A stretch of 64,000 nt of DNA from Diplonema papillatum (lineage: Eukaryota; Euglenozoa; Diplonemea; Diplonemida; Diplonemidae). The translations under genes and the position numbers were made by a program. This document shows, piece after piece, positions 28,632-40,303 of this stretch (positions are counted from its first letter, which is position 1; every line of letters starts with the position of its first letter). The notes below the pieces were generated by a model. The model was given only the letters and a program-made list of their open reading frames with translations, did not search any database and was not told the DNA's origin. The DNA lies in contig JAPJBO010000079.1 in assembly GCA_030068145.1 (NCBI GenBank), forward strand, positions 124,001-188,000, in the 5' to 3' direction.

Positions 28632-31600
28632 ATGCGGCAGCACAGCGGCAAGCCTCCGCGGGACGGGAAGGAGCGCGTGAAGAAGACAGCGTCGCCGCTC
28701 GAAGGCAAGCGGGGGGGCAAGAGCCCCGATGACCTCACCGACACCACGCCGCCGCCGCCGCCGATCGGCGCGATGTGGGTACCCGCCGGCTACGGCGCGC
28801 AAGGCCAACCTATAACGGTGAGCAGCCGCAAGGTGAGACACGCCAGCGGCCTGTCCACGTGGGAAGACGGCAGTTCCTCCCGCAGCGCCCACCACCCGAT
28901 CCCCCACGACCGGACCCCCACGCCGGAGAGCAGTACGAAGTACAAGGACGTCGACTCGAAGGGCTCGCACCGCCAGGTTGCCACGTACGCTGACTCTTTC
29001 CTGCCCCTGCACAGCCACAGCAGGCACCACCCCGAGTTGCCTTCGCCGTCCAACGCGAGAGGGTGCCACTCGCAGAGTCCGGAGGCGATGAACGAGTCGC
29101 CTGTCGACGCCGCGCGGGAAACCGGGCGCGACCGGCTCAAAAAGGAGCGCGAGCGCGAGCCGCAGCCGGCGTCGAACATGGAGCTCTCCGACTTCCTCGT
29201 CGGCGAACCCAAAGGCTCCCGGCACGCGCCTTCGCCGTTTCCCCTCCCACAGGTTTGCCATCCCGTTTTTGTTTCATCCTTCCAATTCCCTTGAAGCCAG
29301 GCCAGTATACAGCAACCCCCCTTTCTTTTCTTCGAAGCAGACATTGCCATGGTGCTAGCGTCAAACTGGCAGGCACTGAACACCAACCCCCCCAGCTTTT
29401 CCCACCCCCTAGTCCCTCAAGGTTTCATACCCTGCCTGCGGAGTCTTATGCTCTCTGCTACCCTTTTCCCTCCTCTGCATTTTCTACGAAGAAGACTTGA
29501 TGCTGCATCAAACGTGCATGAGGGTGCCAGCCCCCCTCTAGCTTTCCCCTTCCCCGCCCGACTTTGGAATGGTCTGCGTTCAAGAGCAAACCCCGAGACG
29601 AAGAACGAGGTGCACACAACACCGCGGTGAAAATATTACGGGGCTAGTCCTTTCAGGGTTCATAGTAGAAGCTCCTGGAGGAAATACGAGACTCTCACCC
29701 TCTGTGGATACCCCACTTACCTTGACGCCAGTTGTGTCCCCAAGCAGCTTGCGTTGTGTCCCCAAGCAGCTTGCGCCACATTCCGGATATCCGTAGAACA
29801 CCGGTTCAGGCTTGGACTCTGCCCTGTTCACTCGCCGAGTCCCTTCCAGGATTCATAGAATTCATACCCCACTGGGAGCCGCACACTCCCCTTTTTCCAT
29901 GCAGCATCTTCTTCTAAGAAGACTTGATGTTAGCATCAATCATGCAAGAGGAGAAGCAGTGTTCTAACCCAATATTTTCCAAGACCCGATGGTATCATCA
30001 AGCGCGCATGAGAGGCAGCGTTTCGTCTCAACGCCAAACCAATACATTTCGATAACGGTAACATACCCAGCTTCACTGGAGTGCCCGTTCCCGGCGAGCT
30101 ACGAGGGAACGACAACCTGTAAGAGTGCCAACGCTACTCTTTCTATAACGCAGTCTATTCATGATAACCAACTACATATGAAGGGTGTCACGGGATAAGC
30201 CGGCAGCCGCTGCTTAACGGCGTGGAGTGAGTGCATGCAGATCCGTGTGGTCCGTGCACTTAAAAGTTCCCAATGCTTAACGGCAGTGAGTGCATGCAGA
30301 TCCGTGTGGTCCGTGCACTTAAAAGTTCCCAATGCTTAACGGCAGTGAGTGCATGCAGATCCGTGTGGTCCGTGCACTTAAAAAGTTCCCAATGCTTAAC
30401 GGCTTTATCACGTGGGCGGCCCTGAGAATACCCGCCTCAGGTGGCACCGGCACCACTTCATCGTTGTCTTTAGCCATCCTCCAACTCCCTTCCCCCCAGG
30501 CGCCCCTCGCGGTCCCCTACCAGCAGCAGCAGCCGCCCGCGCAGCAGTCGTCGTCGGCGCAGCCGTCGTCCGGCAATGCGGCGAGCCAGCCGACGAAGAA
30601 GACGTCGAGCACGGCCGCGGCGAAGGCGATCCCCGCTTCCCACCAGCGCCCGGTCCCGGGTCCCCCCGGCTGGTACCCCTACACGCCCGCATACCCGGCC
30701 TACCCGCCGCCCCACCCTTACCAGTACTTCGAGGCGCAGTACCAGCTGCACGGCTGCAAGAAGTGCAAAGCCAGCAAAAAGGAGAAGAAGGAGCGGAAGG
30801 AAAAGAAGACGCCCTCCGACGGCTCGGGCAGCGCGAAGGTGCCTACCGACCCCGCCGCCGAGCTCCGCCGGAACCTCGAAGCGATCCTGCGCGAGGAGAT
30901 TTTGTCCGCGAAGGAAGCCAACGGCGACTCACCTGGAGCCGGGAAGGACTGCCCGGACAAGACGGGGGGAGCCGACGAGCTTCTGGACGCCTCCGGCGTC
31001 GCGTCGAGCCCGGGGGAGTACGGCGTGGAAAACGGCGGGAAGGAGAAGTCCGCGGCGGTCGCGGGAGGGGGTCCTGGGGGTAGTTCGGCGCTGCCGACGG
31101 CCGGCGCTGCCGATTCGGTGGCGGCGAACACCGCGAGCAAGGTCAACTTCCGGATCCCGTCGACGGGGGAGGCGGCGAAGGCGCGGGACCAGACCGAGTC
31201 GGTGACGCGGGAGATCTCGCCGGCCACCATCAGCCACATGGTCGACCGGCTGATGTCGGCGTTCCGCAACTCGCGCAAGACGTTGGCGGTGCCGCCGCCG
31301 CCGTCGAGCGACGGGCTGTCGGCGAGCCCTTCGGAGACCGCGTCGAAGCACACCGACCACGGCCACCACCACCACCACTCGCACCAGCCGCTCCACCCGG
31401 CGTCCTACCCTCCCCACCCCCAGTATCTCTACTCTGTCGTCATGCCGCCCTATGACGCATGGGGATGCCACAGCAGCGCTTCGGCAAGTTCGGGCTCAGT
31501 CTTCTCGCAGAAGCTCGGCACACCGCAGGATTCGAGGGTATGTGTCCTGTTCCTGTAGTATATTGTAACTGTAGTACTGTCGGGGGAAACGTGCAACGAC

Positions 31601-32463
31601 AGCATCAACAGCTTCAACAGCTACTTACTACTACTGCTTTGTGTAAGAAATACTCGAGGAGGGCATCCGGTTGCGAATTGTGAATTCCTTCCTGTGATAC
31701 TCATCACAGTGCCGATGATTCCCCGCCAACGCAACGAGTATGTTATGTATTGTGTTTGCCTCCGCATACTGATAGGCATCGGGCGGCCGTAGCATGTCTC
31801 AAAAAATCCACGCGCAGAAAACGCAGCAACTGCACAAGCGGAAGCCGTCTATTCCGTCCCCGAGTTCGGCCTTCAGCTCCAAGACTGGAGGGAGCGGTGT
31901 CTCTTCTTCTTCCTGCGACAGCGGACCGTCGGTATGCCTACCATTTCGTTCACTTCAGCGCAAACGGTCAGACGCGACATGCACGTCGTGTTGCGCACCC
32001 GGCGGTTGTGACGCAGAGCAGCCACTTCACGAAACACAGCACCATCATCACTCCGTTGTCTGAGCCAACCCACCCCTGCTGACAGACCGTGCACCGTGCT
32101 TAGGCAGACAGTCCCGCCAACGAACTGTGGTACTTTTGATAGTGCAAAGTGGGCAGCCGTTAGAATGCAAAGTAAGCATCCATATTCAAGGGATATTGCA
32201 ATCGTCGATCCTCGTCACGCAAGCCTTGAAACCGCAAGCGGCCGCCTACGACACTGTGTCGTCTGTTTCTTGAAGGGAGCACGCAGGATTGTCATTAAAC
32301 AACCCGGACCCGAACAGCTCAAAGTGTCACTTGAAACCAAAAACCGCAGGCGGCCGCCTACTTCCCGCCGCAATGGTTCTGTCCGACCCCGTACCCGGTG
32401 CAGTGGATGCCCCACCACGGCTCCCACCCGCCGCCGCACTTCCACGGGGGCCCAGCCGGCTGA
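28632..32463 (+). CDS. proline/serine-rich protein, four exons joined
   Basis: Exons are 28632-29252, 30500-31537, 31818-31931 and 32350-32463. Every intron is phase 0 (207, 346, 38 and 37 codons; 628 residues). Donors are GTTTGC, GTATGT and GTATGC; acceptors CCCCCAG, CGCGCAG and ACCGCAG. The protein is largely disordered: a basic N-terminus, Ser/His/Pro-rich middle, a Gln/Pro stretch then PYTPAYPAYPPPHPYQYF at the start of exon 2, a Lys-rich block with one CKKCK, a His-rich run (near 31362), and a Trp/Pro/His C-terminus (FPPQWFCPTPYPVQWMPHHG). Two amphipathic helices in exon 2 (LRRNLEAILREEILSAKEA and SHMVDRLMSAFRNSRKT) may be binding sites. No family recognised. The composition suits a scaffold of RNA granules or cytoskeleton, which is a guess. 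The start follows a pyrimidine-rich leader. Confidence 0.72.
29495..30040 (+). repeat. three CATGAGAGGCAG-family copies inside intron 1
   Basis: Copies start near 29495 (GACTTGATGCTGCATCAAACGT), 29920 (GACTTGATGTTAGCATCAATC) and 29990 (GATGGTATCATCAAGCGCGC). Each has the imperfect GATG...CATC palindrome, then GCATGAGAGG or similar. Confidence 0.55.
30211..30400 (+). repeat. 59-bp tandem repeat, about three units
   Basis: The AATGCTTAACGG start recurs at 30272, 30331 and 30391. An earlier partial unit at 30211 differs by an insertion. It lies about 100 bp before exon 2 of the proline-rich gene. Confidence 0.85.
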
Positions 32464-32487
32464 GTGTGTAGAGCAGGGTCGCCGCTG

Positions 32488-33003
<516 letters not shown>

Positions 33004-34880
33004 GCTCGCAAGAGAAGACTCAAAAAAGTGCTGGAAAGGGAACCGCAGTGTGATCGACGTCGTGGGCTGTTGGTCTCGCGCTGCTTTGGCCAGGCCGGCC
33101 CAGCTGTGCAGCAGCTGGGAACAGCCCGCAATTGCCAGCTGTGCATCGGTCGTGCTCAGCGGTACACTTCGTCCGGTGACGTGCGCTAATAGCAGCAGGC
33201 CCCCCCCCTCAGTATGTCCGACCGATTGGACTCCTCTTCTGAGAGAGCAATGGCGGCCCTGCAGTGCGGTCTGATCCATCGCGAAAGATAAGCGGCCCCC
33301 GGCTCTTTGTTCCACCAGCATTTCGTCACCCCATCCGACCGCGGACGTTCGATTGTGCCGTCACTGCACCATCTTTGAATAACCTGTGTGTTCCGCGTCA
33401 TCCGCTGGCGACGCTCGTGTACACACTTTCGTTCAGCCGGGTGCTGTGGTTTTTGGGGTTTCCGCCATCGCCACCCGTCTCGTGCAAGGAGCCCGTCGTG
33501 CGGCGGTATCCTTTTTGTCGTCGTCCGAACACACGTTTCGGCGCCGCTTACGATGTTACTCGTTCCGTTTATGCCATCGCCCGCCTTCTTGCTACAAAGA
33601 CTGTTGCTCCCCCGTGCAGTATCCGGAATGTTGCGCAGAGCTGCACAACGAGCGGCACAACTGGCGTCGAGGTAAGTCTCCTGGAATGGGGTATCCTCAG
33701 AGGGGGTGAGAGCCCCGTATTTCCTCGACGCCCGTGTTGGTTAACTCCTTGCTAGCACGAGTCGCTCAGTTTGGGAATGCTGAGCTAACCGGCAGGTACC
33801 CCTGTACGCTGCGCCCAGCACACCGCACGTCCTACTGGCCGACATTTCTTCGGCAGCCCCTGCTAAACGAGCGCCACGTGGGGGGTGAAGTGAACGGATT
33901 CATCCCTTCCTTCAGCACCAAAAGTCCAGGAATACCGGTATTCCCAGCAATAGAGAGCAAAAGACGCATAAAAGGAGAGAATAGCCGTAAAAGGAACAAG
34001 AAGAAAGTTTACCACGATTACCATTTCTTCGGCGCGTTGAGTTTGCAAGCCTACATCTCTGAGCGAGTCTCCTCATATCCAGTCGTTGGAGGGAGGAAAG
34101 CAACCCACAAACTGACGCTAACAAACGCTTGTCTTCTGATTCGTTTTTTATGTTCTGTTTTTGAAAGTAGGCGGCTGCTGCCGGGAGTGTGCGCTGCTCG
34201 GGAGTCGGATGCGAGCTCCTCCCTTTCGTGAGAAAAAGAAGGAACTTTTGAATCGGATCAACTATTCCTATTTGCCTTTTCCGTTCCGTTGCTTTGCATG
34301 CATGATGGGAGTATACGCAGAGCATCCGGGCACTACAGGCTATTAGGGATGTGGACCGCATATCAGCAGGAAGGTGTTTGCCACGAACCACGACATCAGC
34401 AACAGCCAGGTGCTTGCGTGTAGCTAGAGCTTTGAGCTATTCTTGTTTGTCTTTTTGTGTTGAACACTCAGAACTGGAGAGCACCCGCCAGGGTGTAACG
34501 TGTTCGCATGAGTCGATGCTGGATAAAACAAAATTCAACTGCGGGGGGCGCTCGACGGGGCCCATCGGATATTTCTTCCGACCTTCTCCGCCCCCAGGAC
34601 AATCGAGCCCCCCCCCTCCCCCACAATCTACATGCACATGGTCAGCATTGCACTTCGCTGGGCGACCGGATTCGCCACTTCTTCGTGCCAGTCTCCAAAC
34701 TGTGACCAAGTGGCTCGGGTGAGATGTGCCGCCGTGTGCAAAGACACTCAGCTGTTACGGGCCAAAGCGTAGCACCGCACGATGAAAATAGAAGTCTTGC
34801 GTTGAATGCTGTCAACTTCCCCCCACACATGCACTCACACACACGCACACTTATACACACCCACACTCACCGAGTTGTGG
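33004..34880 (+). other. gene-poor region, one possible small exon
   Basis: 33630-33671 (after CCCCCGTGCAG, before GTAAGT) reads YPECCAELHNERHNWRR, coding-like but unsupported by neighbours. Nothing else is recognised. Confidence 0.3.
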
Positions 34881-35600
34881 CTGCGTGTGTATCCCTTAGC
34901 AGTTCTCCTCGCCCCCCCTCAGTAGAAAAAAAAAAAAAAAAAAAAAAACAGTTCTTTCTCCTTCGCTTTTCTTTTTTTTTTTTTTCAAATGAAACGGTAT
35001 GATCGTCGGAAGCACAATTTAAAGATAAACCTTGAAAAAAAATTATAAACAAAAAAATTTAAAAGACAAGGCAGCAGCGAAGCCTCCGGGCTAAACCACC
35101 TTTGTGAGCAAACGTTGGAACCACTCGAAGCAGCGGACAGCGGGTCCAGGCTGCAGAGGGAGTCGAACCCAGGCTGCAGAGGGAGTCGAACCCCAGAATC
35201 ACGGCGGAAGCCACCTTTTCCTGTTTTTTTTTTGTGTTAACACTGCATTGTTGGTACTAAAAATTAGTAGTTGGCAGCGTACTACATGAAACTTACCAAA
35301 GCAGGTGAGTTCCGCTAGTGCGCACAAACAAAAGAAAGCGCCATACTAATTTTTTTTATTGGGAAAAATAAATTCCCTCTGGTGGAAATGGCTGGAGGAG
35401 CGTGACGATAAATTTCGTTTATTTTTGGCAGGATTCCTTTGTGTTTACACAGGCCGGAAAAATAAACGAGTTTATTTTTGGAATTTATTTCGTGTGGCAG
35501 CATTTATTTTGTGCCGCCAGCCATTTTCAGGTGAAAAAAATAAACGAAATTTATTTTGTATCGCGAAAAAAATAAACGTTTATTTTTGCGTGGGGGTTAT
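34880..35600 (+). other. AT-rich island with repeated AAATAAACG/TTTATTT palindromes
   Basis: It holds runs of A (34925-34949) and T (34970-34985), then from 35345 at least six near-palindromic words of the type AAATAAACG...TTTATTT, for example AAAAAAATAAACGTTTATTTTT at 35565-35586. Base composition contrasts sharply with the GC-rich genes. Confidence 0.6.
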
Positions 35601-36068
35601 ACAGAGGAATCTGTAGGGGAGACCCCTCGCAAAATTTTTTTTCTCCCTGTGGTGAGTGAAATCGCGTGTTTTGAGCTCGTTTTGAGCCGAATTCATTGGT
35701 GTCTCATCCTCGGTGCTCAAAGGCCTGTGAAGAAAACCCCTCCCGTGAACGCTCCAGCCCAGTAAGTGTCAGATGAAGTTCACCGCCAGCGAACTCACCC
35801 ATGCTGAATTCCAGGTCCAAGTGCGTAGAAAACTTGTACCAATTCAGTGTGCTTGAGTCTCGTTGCAAGAACATCTGTGGGTCTGCCTGAGCACACTGGA
35901 TTCCAGCTGTCTGAGTTCATCTGCTGATCGCCTGCTGTGCATGTGCAAGCGGCCGAGCACTCGCGTTGCAAACTAACACCACATCAACTCCCCGCGACTT
36001 ATCAAAATTTCACGCCGTCCAAGCAACGATGTTTTGTTTCCACCCTCGGGAATTTAGTTTTCCCAATA

Positions 36069-36268
36069 AAATCATTTATTCGGCAATAATTTCCGCCAAT
36101 TTTGCCTCGGTGTCGGTTTTAGTCCCTCGGGAGGCCCTCGGGGGGGTTTGCAACCCCTCGCCACTCGCTCCGCTCGTGGCTCGGGGTTGCAAACCCCCCC
36201 TCGGGCCTCCCTCGGGACTAAAACCGACACCTCGACAAAATAAACGGAAATTATCTTGCCGAATAAAT
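36069..36268 (+). mobile_element. about 200-bp palindromic MITE
   Basis: The arms 36069-36160 and 36175-36268 are reverse complements for most of their length: ATTTATTCGGCAATAATTTCC versus GGAAATTATCTTGCCGAATAAAT at the ends, and GTCGGTTTTAGTCCCTCGGGAGG versus its complement inside. There is no coding capacity. It could extrude a large hairpin. Confidence 0.75.
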
Positions 36269-36299
36269 GCTTAATATTTGTTGTCGTGTGAGATCGACG

Positions 36300-37920
36300 G
36301 ATCTTCGAAGATTGGTACTATTCCTACGACCAACACGTTGTGCAAGGTTGCGCCGTTGCCATCCCGACGCAACATCGTTTCTTCACCCCTGGCTTGGATC
36401 GATTGGACGAGACGACAATCGTTCCAGCGGGCAAACCACCGGAAAACAGTCGTCGTGGCAGAGGTCGACCTGAGCAGCACCCGCAAACGTATTCGATATG
36501 GTGCACCGAGGCTGTAGCTTCGATTGCATTACGCAACGCGCCCGGCTTCGCCAAAAAGTTGCCTCGACGCAAAAAAAAAAAAGCAAACGCAAACTGGTGT
36601 GGTCGGTATAGCCAGGGGGAACTACGGGGGAACTACGGGGAACTGACCTTGGGGTGTCTTTTTTTTTTTGTAGTGGACTTTTTCAAACGCCACCAAACCG
36701 GGAGCTTTGGAGTGAGCAAAACGGTTCCTCTTGCTTGGGCTTTCCACAGAAGGGCCACGCCTTTTGAAAAATGGAGCCTTCGGGGTGTCGGGGGTGGTGC
36801 TTTCGTGACGCCGTGGCATGAAGGATTCGTTAGTAACGGAAAGTAGACTCGAACGCTACCGTAGGACTCGCAGATGTCGGTTAACTCACGCTCGCAGGAA
36901 CCTAAGTAAAGCTCGCTACCGGGCCCTTCAACGTTCCCCAAGAGGACTGAACGAAAAGCTCAGTTGCCACCATTGCGTGCTTGTCCTGGTCCTTGAAATA
37001 ATCGCGTTATCGTGACGGATGGCAGAGGCCTGGCCGATCGAAATCTGCAGGATATCTTGGACAGCCCACAGATAAAATTGGCAGCACGCAATCAAGAGTC
37101 CGGTGATAGACGGCAATATGTGCTTGAGTCCAACTGCATGCCCTCAGCATGTCATTCAAGGCTAATGTTGTTGTCGGCAAACTGCTCTACGATCTCTGGA
37201 TGCAGAGCCCGAAACCCCAAGGCTTTGCCGTGTCCGAAGTCTCCCTCTCGCCAGCGAAAGAAGCAAACAAGCCAGAGCCTCTCCTTGCGCGCCATTCCGA
37301 CACTCCAACCCCTCTTGATTTTGGGCAAGAAGGTGATCTGCAATCACGTTCAGAAGCCCAGGTGGCGTTTGCATCAGCTCCTCTACTCTGGGAGAACCCG
37401 GAAGCTCTCCGGAGATGGTACCTGCATTCCAATTCGTCCTCTTGGGAAAGGCCAGTCGACGGCTGTACGCAAGTGGGCGGAGGTCCTGGGACTGCGAAGG
37501 CGTAAGTCCCCCACAAGAAGGGCTCGCTGTCTCTCTGTTCTGCACCTGCCGCCATAGCCATCTTATCCTCGGCCAAGCACCAGTTTCTCCTCCTGCAACG
37601 CAACCTTGCCTTCAGCATGGCCATTATTATTCTGACCTGTCATTCTGGTTATCAACCTTACTCCTCGCTCGGGTTGCCGTCTTCGACCTCCTCTGATAGT
37701 TTGGGTTAGAATGCAAATAATCTGTGGCGATTTGCGGTGTCGCGGTTATCTCTTCGTACGTGATGTGTCATTCTTTCGCCTCTTTCGCTCGACTTGATCG
37801 TCGCGCTCAGGCGCGTTTGGTGCCTCGCTTCTTCTTCGATTGCTCGTCCAGGTTCATCGGTTGCTGCACCGGCGCTTTCACACGCCACACTTCACTTTCT
37901 GGTGCTCGTGGCACACCCGC
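36300..37920 (+). other. gene-poor region with repeat remnant at 37390-37445
   Basis: No supported gene. 37390-37445 is the third copy of the GGAGAGATGG repeat. Overlapping frames at 37012-37557 have no family resemblance. T-runs and A-runs lie near 36568-36580 and 36659-36669. Confidence 0.4.
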
Positions 37921-38523
37921 TCACTCCACTTTTCGTGTTCCGTAGCGTTGAACACCGCCCATCTCGCCGCACGCTCTGCCCTTCCACCTCCGTACGTAGG
38001 GAAAAGATCCATCCCCCACGCCTCGTCGCTGAACTCGTGCCGTCGTCAGCTGTGTCTCGAGCACTTCCATCGTCTCCGTACTACCACGGAAGATCGGCCT
38101 CATCTCGTACCCCGTGAGGCACGGCGGAGCTCCCACCGTTCTCAGCGACCCTATCTTCTCCAGTTTCCTGTCTGGCAGAAGCGGTCCGTCGCCGTTTCGC
38201 TCCAGCGCATCCCCGACGGTTTTTAAACGTTTTCCGAGAACCCTCGCACGCATGCTCAACGGTGTCCCGTCCGTCGTCGCTACGACACAGCCCGGAAGAT
38301 CCAGTTTGGTGCACACTTCAAAGTCGACGGCGAGCTCCGCCATCGAGACGTCACCCGCCACCGACCAGCACATCCCATCCAGCCAATACTGCAGAGCCCG
38401 GAACCACCTCTCTCCTCCGACCGCCGCGAATGTCTCCGGTCCCGCGATCGCTTCGAAACCCGGCGGGCGCGGGGCCTCTGGTAGAACATTTCCTGCTCTC
38501 CTTACCGCAGCCGATCCTGTCAC
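37921..38523 (-). mobile_element. possible non-LTR retrotransposon ORF remnant (region C-terminal to RT)
   Basis: A 200-codon minus-strand frame in a repeat-rich zone contains a Trp-rich segment (ALQYWLDGMCWSVAGDVSMA then ELAVDFEVCT), followed by an Arg/Leu helix (RARVLGKRLKTVGDALER) and a SLRTVGAPP stretch. This arrangement (W-L...W...S-x-x-E-L-A-x-D-F-E, then a basic helix, then S-L-R-x-x-G) resembles the region C-terminal to the reverse transcriptase in LINE-like proteins of protists, as I remember it. No reverse-transcriptase core is visible, so it would be a 5'-truncated relic. It could be an unrelated host gene fragment. Confidence 0.38.
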
Positions 38524-39002
38524 TACCTGTCAAACCGTGACTCCCAGTCCGTCCTTCCGTCTCATCCTTTTCCTTCCGCTTCGGGGCACGCATAGCACAT
38601 GGCCGCTCTGTGCAAGTTGGGGCCGTAATACTGCACCTTTGTAGCTCTTCCGCCCCAGTTCCTTCGCCAGGGCCGACTGCAGAAAGTGATCGCCACAAAG
38701 GAATTACCCCCCGAAATTCACCGATTTTGGCCTGGACCAGGTGGCTTGTCTCCTGGGGTCTTTGATCTTGATACGCTCGAATTACCCGAAATCGTCCTTA
38801 TTTTGTGACGAAAAAGTGCAAAGTAGCTCAGAAATGCTCTCAGGACCCAAGGCCGCATCCCTGAAGCACTCAGCAAAAAAACAAGAAACGAAAAAAAAAA
38901 AAAGACACCCCCCCCCCATGTTGAACTACGGGGGAACTACGGGGAACTGGCCCACCGACCACACCACAAACGATTTTTTTTTTGTATAAGCTCCTGCTTT
39001 GT

Positions 39003-39118
39003 AGGAAATACTTGAGGAGGCTGCCAGTTGCAAAGATCAAAGGAGGTAAATGTGCTGTAGCCCACACGAAACACAGGTGAATCTGGGTTTAGTGGCGGGC
39101 GTAAGCGTTCAACAAAAC
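39003..39118 (+). mobile_element. AAATACTCGAGG MITE family, copy 1 (disrupted)
   Basis: GGAAATACTTGAGGAGGCTG, CCAGTTGCAAAGATCAAAGG, GTGCTGTAGCCCACACG, GGGTTTAGTGGCGGGCG, GCGTTCAACAAAA. Almost identical to 43057-43172. A 57-bp satellite follows where the right half would be. Confidence 0.7.
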
Positions 39119-39437
39119 GCGTGCCTAGGGGTTTAGCTGACTAGACTGTAGGCAGGCACAGGTAGGCGCCCGGTATCGTGCCTAGGGGTTTAGCTGACTA
39201 GACTGTAGGCAGGCACAGGTAGGCGCCCGGTATCGTGCCTAGTGGTTTAGCTGGCTAGACTGTAGGCAGGCACAGGTAGGCGCCCGGTATCGTGCCTAGG
39301 GGTTTAGCTGACTAGACTGTAGGCAGGCACAGGTAGGCGCCCGGTATCGTGCCTAGGGGTTTAGGTAGGCAGGCACAGGTAGGCCGGTATCGTGCCTAGG
39401 GGTTTAGCTGGCTAGACTGTAGGCAGGCACAGGTACG
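39119..39437 (+). repeat. 57-bp satellite, about 5.5 units
   Basis: Units start CGTGCCTAGGGGTTTAGCTG at about 39118, 39175 and onward every 57 bp. The fifth unit is shortened. The array abuts a MITE copy on both sides. Confidence 0.88.
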
Positions 39438-39542
39438 CCCGGTAGAGGCGGTTGGCCCGCGTAGCAGGGGCGGACCGCTGTGCTCTCGCCCTCGGAGCGA
39501 ATTTTTTTTTATAGAAAAGAGCACCCTGCTCTTTTGTTGTAG

Positions 39543-39660
39543 TTGTAGGAAACACTCGAGGGGGACCGCCAGTTGTGCAGTTCTCAAGGGAGGACATGTG
39601 CTGTGGAGCCCGCACGGGAATCTAGGTTTAGTGCTGGGCTTAAAGCGTTCAACAAAAGTT
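39543..39660 (+). mobile_element. AAATACTCGAGG MITE family, copy 2
   Basis: GGAAACACTCGAGGGGGACC, GCCAGTTGTGCAG, TGTGCTGTGGAGCCC, AGTGCTGGGCTTAAAGCG, TTCAACAAAA. More diverged than copies 1 and 5. Confidence 0.6.
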
Positions 39661-40096
39661 GCCCCACGGCGACAGCAGCGCTTCTTTTCCCCGTGTTGCC
39701 GTGGGAGGGAGCCTCTAACGTGTGCTGCTCCGCTCCGGCAGCCATTCGTTCTTCAAACAACCGACCGGATCAATGTGCAGCTTTCTCACGCTGCCTACCT
39801 TTCAACCGCCAGGGGCGTCGCCGTAGAATGGTTGCTCAACAGAGCGAAGGTTTCGAGGAAGACACAATAGTATATATATTTGAAAGTGTGCAAATGCTGC
39901 AGGGAATAGTTGACCAGATCTCTTGAGTTTGTGCTCACGATTGCGGGTGTCGGAATACCTCGCGTCACCTAAATCAGGACCGAACCCTCTTTCGCGAGAA
40001 AAGTGAGAAATAAACGCACCCACTTTCTTCTATCTGGTTTGTCAAGAGTCGCGCACTCAGTCATTCTCTATTCTCTCCGAACCACCATGCTTTTGT

Positions 40097-40303
40097 CGGA
40101 AATACTCGGGAGGCTGCGCCAGTTGCAAACCACGAAGGAGAATTTGAGGCTGCAACCCGTGCGAAATACAGGAAAACGACCGATTTCAGTGGGGCGGGCG
40201 CAAGTGTTCGAAAACAAGGACCCATTTTGCAGAAAGAAACACTGCAACCCTCAAGCATCCACTGAATAATACGCACCGGGCGGTGCCTCCGAGTATTTCA
40301 TTT
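40097..40303 (+). mobile_element. AAATACTCGAGG MITE family, copy 3
   Basis: The left end GGAAATACTCGGGAGGCTGC and right end GGTGCCTCCGAGTATTTC are inverted repeats. The interior shares AGTTGCAAA, ACCCGTGCGAAATACAGG and AGTGGGGCGGGCGCAAG with other copies. About 205 bp. Confidence 0.68.

Noticed and set aside
33630-33671. Small exon reading YPECCAELHNERHNWRR between an AG and GTAAGT
   Set aside because: Coding-like but isolated. Its donor differs from the GTNTG pattern and no neighbouring exon joins it in phase. Kept only as a remark.
37012-37557. Overlapping frames of 118-181 codons
   Set aside because: Part overlaps a dispersed repeat (37390-37445), codon use is unlike the genes, and no domain is visible.
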